A stretch of DNA of 64,000 nt from Arthrobacter sp. Bi26 (lineage in GTDB: Bacteria; Actinomycetota; Actinomycetes; Actinomycetales; Micrococcaceae): the NCBI RefSeq assembly GCF_918697925.1, contig NZ_CAKKMF010000004.1, positions 35,828 through 99,827 of the forward strand, in the 5' to 3' direction. This document shows, piece after piece, positions 61,239-64,000 of the stretch. Below the pieces are notes generated by a model, which was not told where the DNA came from, did no database searches, and worked only from the letters and a program-made list of their open reading frames with translations. Each line of letters starts with the position of its first letter. Within the stretch, counting starts at the first letter, position 1. Position numbers and translations under genes: made by a program.

Positions 61239-64000
61239 GCATGTACGACTGGCCGCCGGGCCAGGGGCTGCCCGACGACGCCCGGGCCCGTGGCGCCTTC
61301 TTGGGCGCCATGCGTACGGACTTCGACCCGGAAGGGGCGAGCCTGGCCGGCCGTACGCCCGCCAAAGCACCGCGCCAGCGCGGCCGCCCGGCCGCCCCGG
61401 CCAGTGGCCGGGCCAATCTCTGGACACCGCTCGGGCCGGCCACCATCATGAACAGCAGGGCAGCCGGTAAACCGCGAGTGACGGGGCGGATCAATGCATT
61501 CGGGATCAGCGACGACGGGCAGCGTGTCTACGCTGGAGCTGCAATCGGCGGCGTCTGGTACAGCTCCAACGCCGGTGCCAGCTGGCGCTCGTTGGGAGGG
61601 CTGGCGGCCACCAGGGTGAACGAGATCAGCCGCCCGGCCACCCGGAATGCCGTCGGGGCGATCGTCGTGCGTCCGGGCGGTACGGAGGCCACTGATGAGA
61701 TTTTCGTCGGAACCGGCGAGCCGTACCACTACTCGCAAAACAGAGTCGGCGGCCGGCCAGGGCGCTCGCTGGGCGGAATCGGCATCCTGGTCGCCCAAGG
61801 CCCCGCCGGTTCGGCCGACGCGGACCCATGGACACGAGAAGCGCCAAACCTGGTGGGCGAGGCCGTCAACCGGATCGCGTTACAGCCGGGAGGAAGCGGT
61901 GTGATAGCCGCGACCACCATAGGGTTGCTGCGTCGTCCCGACCCGGTCCCAGCCGCCGGGAAGTGGGCCCGGGTGAGTGCCAGTCCACTGAACGGCGTCA
62001 CCTCTGAATGCACCGACGTGCTGTGGACATCCGGAGCGGGGACCAGACCGGAACGGCTTTGGGTGTGGGTGCGCGGAGGAGACCACCGCGGTCTTTGGGT
62101 CCAGGATGGGGGAGCGGGCGACTTCCGGCAAGTGGCCACCGCCGGCGCACAGCCGGGGCGTGCCGTGCTGGCCGCCTCAACTCCGCCGGACCAGGTCTGG
62201 GTGTTCGTCGACCAGGGATCGGGCAACAACCCGCTGCTGTTTAAGGTCGCTGCGCCTGGACCTGCCCTGCCGGTGGCCGCGCAGGTTAAAAATGTCCCCC
62301 ACATTCTTAAGGACCAGGGCTACTACGACATCGCTATGGCGGTGCATCCGACCAAGCCGGACCGCGTGTTTCTTGGCGGCAAGTGGTTCTACGCGCAGGC
62401 TCCCGACAATAAGCAACTGGCCGGCAAGCATGACGGGGCCGTGGTCTGGGCCGATGTCACCGTTAACGGCACCGGTGACCTCTCCTTCGGCCCTCCAGCG
62501 CCGGTCGTCGGCGCCGGCATGCACGCCGATGTGCACGAAATTCACTTCACTGCAGCCGGGAACCGGCTTTGGGCCGCATGTGACGGCGGCATGTTCCGCT
62601 CGGACCGACCGACCGAGCCGATCGGCTTCGTGCCGTGCAACACTGGACTTGGGGTCGCCCAGTCGAACTACACCTTCAGTCATCCCAGCTGCGAAGGTTT
62701 CCTGGTGGCCGGCCTTCAGGACAACGGCGTCATCCAGCGGTTGTCCAGCGGAGTCTGGAAAATGGTAGAAGGGGGCGACGGCGGCGGAGTGGTGCTGGAC
62801 CCCCTTAATCCGGAGCGCTGGCTCCAGCAGTACATCCGAGGCTCCTGGTCGGCATCGGATGGCTCGATTACAGTAGGTTCACCACTTCACCGGATCCAGG
62901 GCGGCCGCCCCCGGAAACTGCTGTCTAAGGATGAGGACAAGAAGTTCTCCGCCTTCTACTCTTCGGCGGCTGGAGGCGCCTACGTTTACTTCGTGGCTCC
63001 GCAGCTACCCCGGAATGTCGGGCAGGTCATCCTGGGCACGAACCGGCTGTGGTACACCGATGACTTCGGTGGAAGCTGGGTTACCCTCCCCACCGGCACC
63101 GACCCGCTGGCGGCGATACCACTCAGCACCAGTCAGGATACGGTCACCGACAAGATACTGGCCTGCCGCTGGCAGGGGCCGGACGTGGCATGGGTGCTGG
63201 GTGAGAACACGTTGTGGCGCTACGCCCGCACCCCGCACACCGCATCGCCGGGCAAACCCGGCATTTGGGCGAGGGTGCTGGTCATCCGGCGCGGCACCGA
63301 CGGCAAGAAGGACCGCAAGTCGGCGACCGGCCCGATGCGCAGCGCCGCCATGTGGACCGACTTGGCAGTCAACGAGGAGTCCCCGATCCGCGGCACCAAG
63401 GGCGCGGTCTATCTGGGCACCATCGGTTCGGCCGACAACAACGAGATAGATACGCTTTGGTGGTTCGACGGAACCTCGACCTGGCACCCGACGCGGTTGC
63501 GTGCGGCGGTCCCCGCTCCGGTCACCGCAATCGCCTGCGATCCGGCACACCCAGAGGAGGTCTGGGTCGGCACCACGGTCGGAGTCTGGCGGGGCATCCG
63601 TACGCTCAACGGGGCCAATCCGCCGACCTGGAGATGGGAAACGCGGGTCAACGGGCTGCCCGAGGCGGCGGTGGAAGACCTGTCGATCTTCAGTGACGGC
63701 TCGTTGCGGCTGTTGCGCGCCGCAATCGCCTCGCGGGGCCTGTGGGAGCTGCGCCTGGACGTGACAGACGTGGCCGACCTTACGTACCTGCGGGCGCACA
63801 CTGACGACCTTCGCTACCGGGCACGGGCGGGGGAGCTCAAGCGGGACAATAGAACTGCACGGTCATGGCACGGCAGCCCCGATGTACGGCCTCGTGTGGC
63901 GTCGGCCCCGCGCCCCCGGCCTGGCAACCTGCCCTGGCAACGGGGCTTCTTCGAGGACGAGGGCCTCCGCAGGTTCCAGTCTGCGCTACGGGCCTCGACC
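61235..64000 (+). CDS. BNR/sialidase-type beta-propeller protein (3' end outside window)
   Basis: The start ATG overlaps the upstream stop (ATGA at 61235-61238) and has GGAGG at 5-6 bases. The frame stays open for 922 codons to the last base, so the gene is truncated by the window edge. Residues about 60-130 read GRINAFGISDDGQRVYAGAA, then VWYSSNAGASWRSLGG, with the Asp-box of BNR/VPS10-type propellers. A second Asp-box-like site is YTDDFGGSWVTL near residue 610, with further propeller-like blades (VGTTVGVWRGI) near 785. No signal peptide. A propeller of this kind usually mediates protein or glycan binding and may be a receptor-binding or scaffold subunit of the operon's complex. A rare TTA leucine codon lies at 61880-61882. 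Confidence 0.8.
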   Translation, partial: MSMYDWPPGQGLPDDARARGAFLGAMRTDFDPEGASLAGRTPAKAPRQRGRPAAPASGRANLWTPLGPATIMNSRAAGKPRVTGRINAFGISDDGQRVYAGAAIGGVWYSSNAGASWRSLGGLAATRVNEISRPATRNAVGAIVVRPGGTEATDEIFVGTGEPYHYSQNRVGGRPGRSLGGIGILVAQGPAGSADADPWTREAPNLVGEAVNRIALQPGGSGVIAATTIGLLRRPDPVPAAGKWARVSASPLNGVTSECTDVLWTSGAGTRPERLWVWVRGGDHRGLWVQDGGAGDFRQVATAGAQPGRAVLAASTPPDQVWVFVDQGSGNNPLLFKVAAPGPALPVAAQVKNVPHILKDQGYYDIAMAVHPTKPDRVFLGGKWFYAQAPDNKQLAGKHDGAVVWADVTVNGTGDLSFGPPAPVVGAGMHADVHEIHFTAAGNRLWAACDGGMFRSDRPTEPIGFVPCNTGLGVAQSNYTFSHPSCEGFLVAGLQDNGVIQRLSSGVWKMVEGGDGGGVVLDPLNPERWLQQYIRGSWSASDGSITVGSPLHRIQGGRPRKLLSKDEDKKFSAFYSSAAGGAYVYFVAPQLPRNVGQVILGTNRLWYTDDFGGSWVTLPTGTDPLAAIPLSTSQDTVTDKILACRWQGPDVAWVLGENTLWRYARTPHTASPGKPGIWARVLVIRRGTDGKKDRKSATGPMRSAAMWTDLAVNEESPIRGTKGAVYLGTIGSADNNEIDTLWWFDGTSTWHPTRLRAAVPAPVTAIACDPAHPEEVWVGTTVGVWRGIRTLNGANPPTWRWETRVNGLPEAAVEDLSIFSDGSLRLLRAAIASRGLWELRLDVTDVADLTYLRAHTDDLRYRARAGELKRDNRTARSWHGSPDVRPRVASAPRPRPGNLPWQRGFFEDEGLRRFQSALRAST

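Noticed and set aside
1..64000. CRISPR arrays, rRNA genes, contractile-injection (eCIS) sheath/tube genes
   Set aside because: No regularly spaced repeats or ribosomal RNA were seen, and none of the giant operon proteins shows sheath, tube or baseplate signatures.

Overview
The window is high-GC DNA with GGAGG-type ribosome binding sites, actinomycete-style pseudogenes (IS110, IS30, CHAT, DrmB-like, S41) and very large multidomain proteins. It most likely comes from a Streptomyces-like actinobacterium, in an accessory region of the chromosome or of a large linear replicon. No ribosomal, tRNA-synthesis or central-metabolic genes are present.

Layout. (1) 1-2799: the C-terminal part of an SNF2-family helicase that begins before the window. 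(2) 2800-9027: a graveyard. It holds an IS30 transposase remnant, a tRNA-like 3' tail, half a carboxylesterase with an internal amber codon, a headless Gfo/Idh/MocA oxidoreductase, an intact SnoaL-like protein, a truncated IS110 transposase and a membrane protein. (3) 9028-26712, minus strand: a two-gene Tc (ABC) toxin operon, a TcB-TcC fusion followed by TcA. The TcC C-terminus is a variable candidate nuclease domain. (4) 26749-28907: remnants of DrmB-like, CHAT and S41 peptidase genes. (5) 29037-33898, plus strand: a metzincin-like zinc protease, small ORFs, and an AT-richer gene of unknown function. (6) 34453-42324, minus strand: a compact four-gene cassette with overlapping ends. It encodes a stand-alone subtilase-prodomain-like peptide, a subtilisin+trypsin double protease, a trypsin-like protease with a C-terminal NTPase-like module, and a STAND NTPase. 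(7) 43688-64000 and beyond, plus strand: a tightly coupled operon of giant proteins (224 aa, 3272 aa with a DUF6603-like region, 667, 345, about 1320 and more than 922 aa). The last encodes a BNR-type beta-propeller and runs off the window.

The main discovery is that five intergenic regions carry the same 17-bp direct repeat, GTAACG-N5-GTAACG (11-bp period, one helical turn). Each lies upstream of a gene and reads in that gene's direction. The genes are the Tc toxin operon, the metalloprotease, a small membrane protein, the protease/STAND cassette and the DUF6603 operon. At two sites a TAnnnT -10 box follows after exactly 9 bp, and at a third after 10 bp. Chance expectation for this 12-base pattern on both strands of 64 kb is about 0.008. 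The simplest reading is a single regulon: one activator (the geometry resembles SARP/AfsR sites) switches on a toxin-delivery, proteolysis and NTPase-sensing arsenal. No gene for that regulator is visible in the window.
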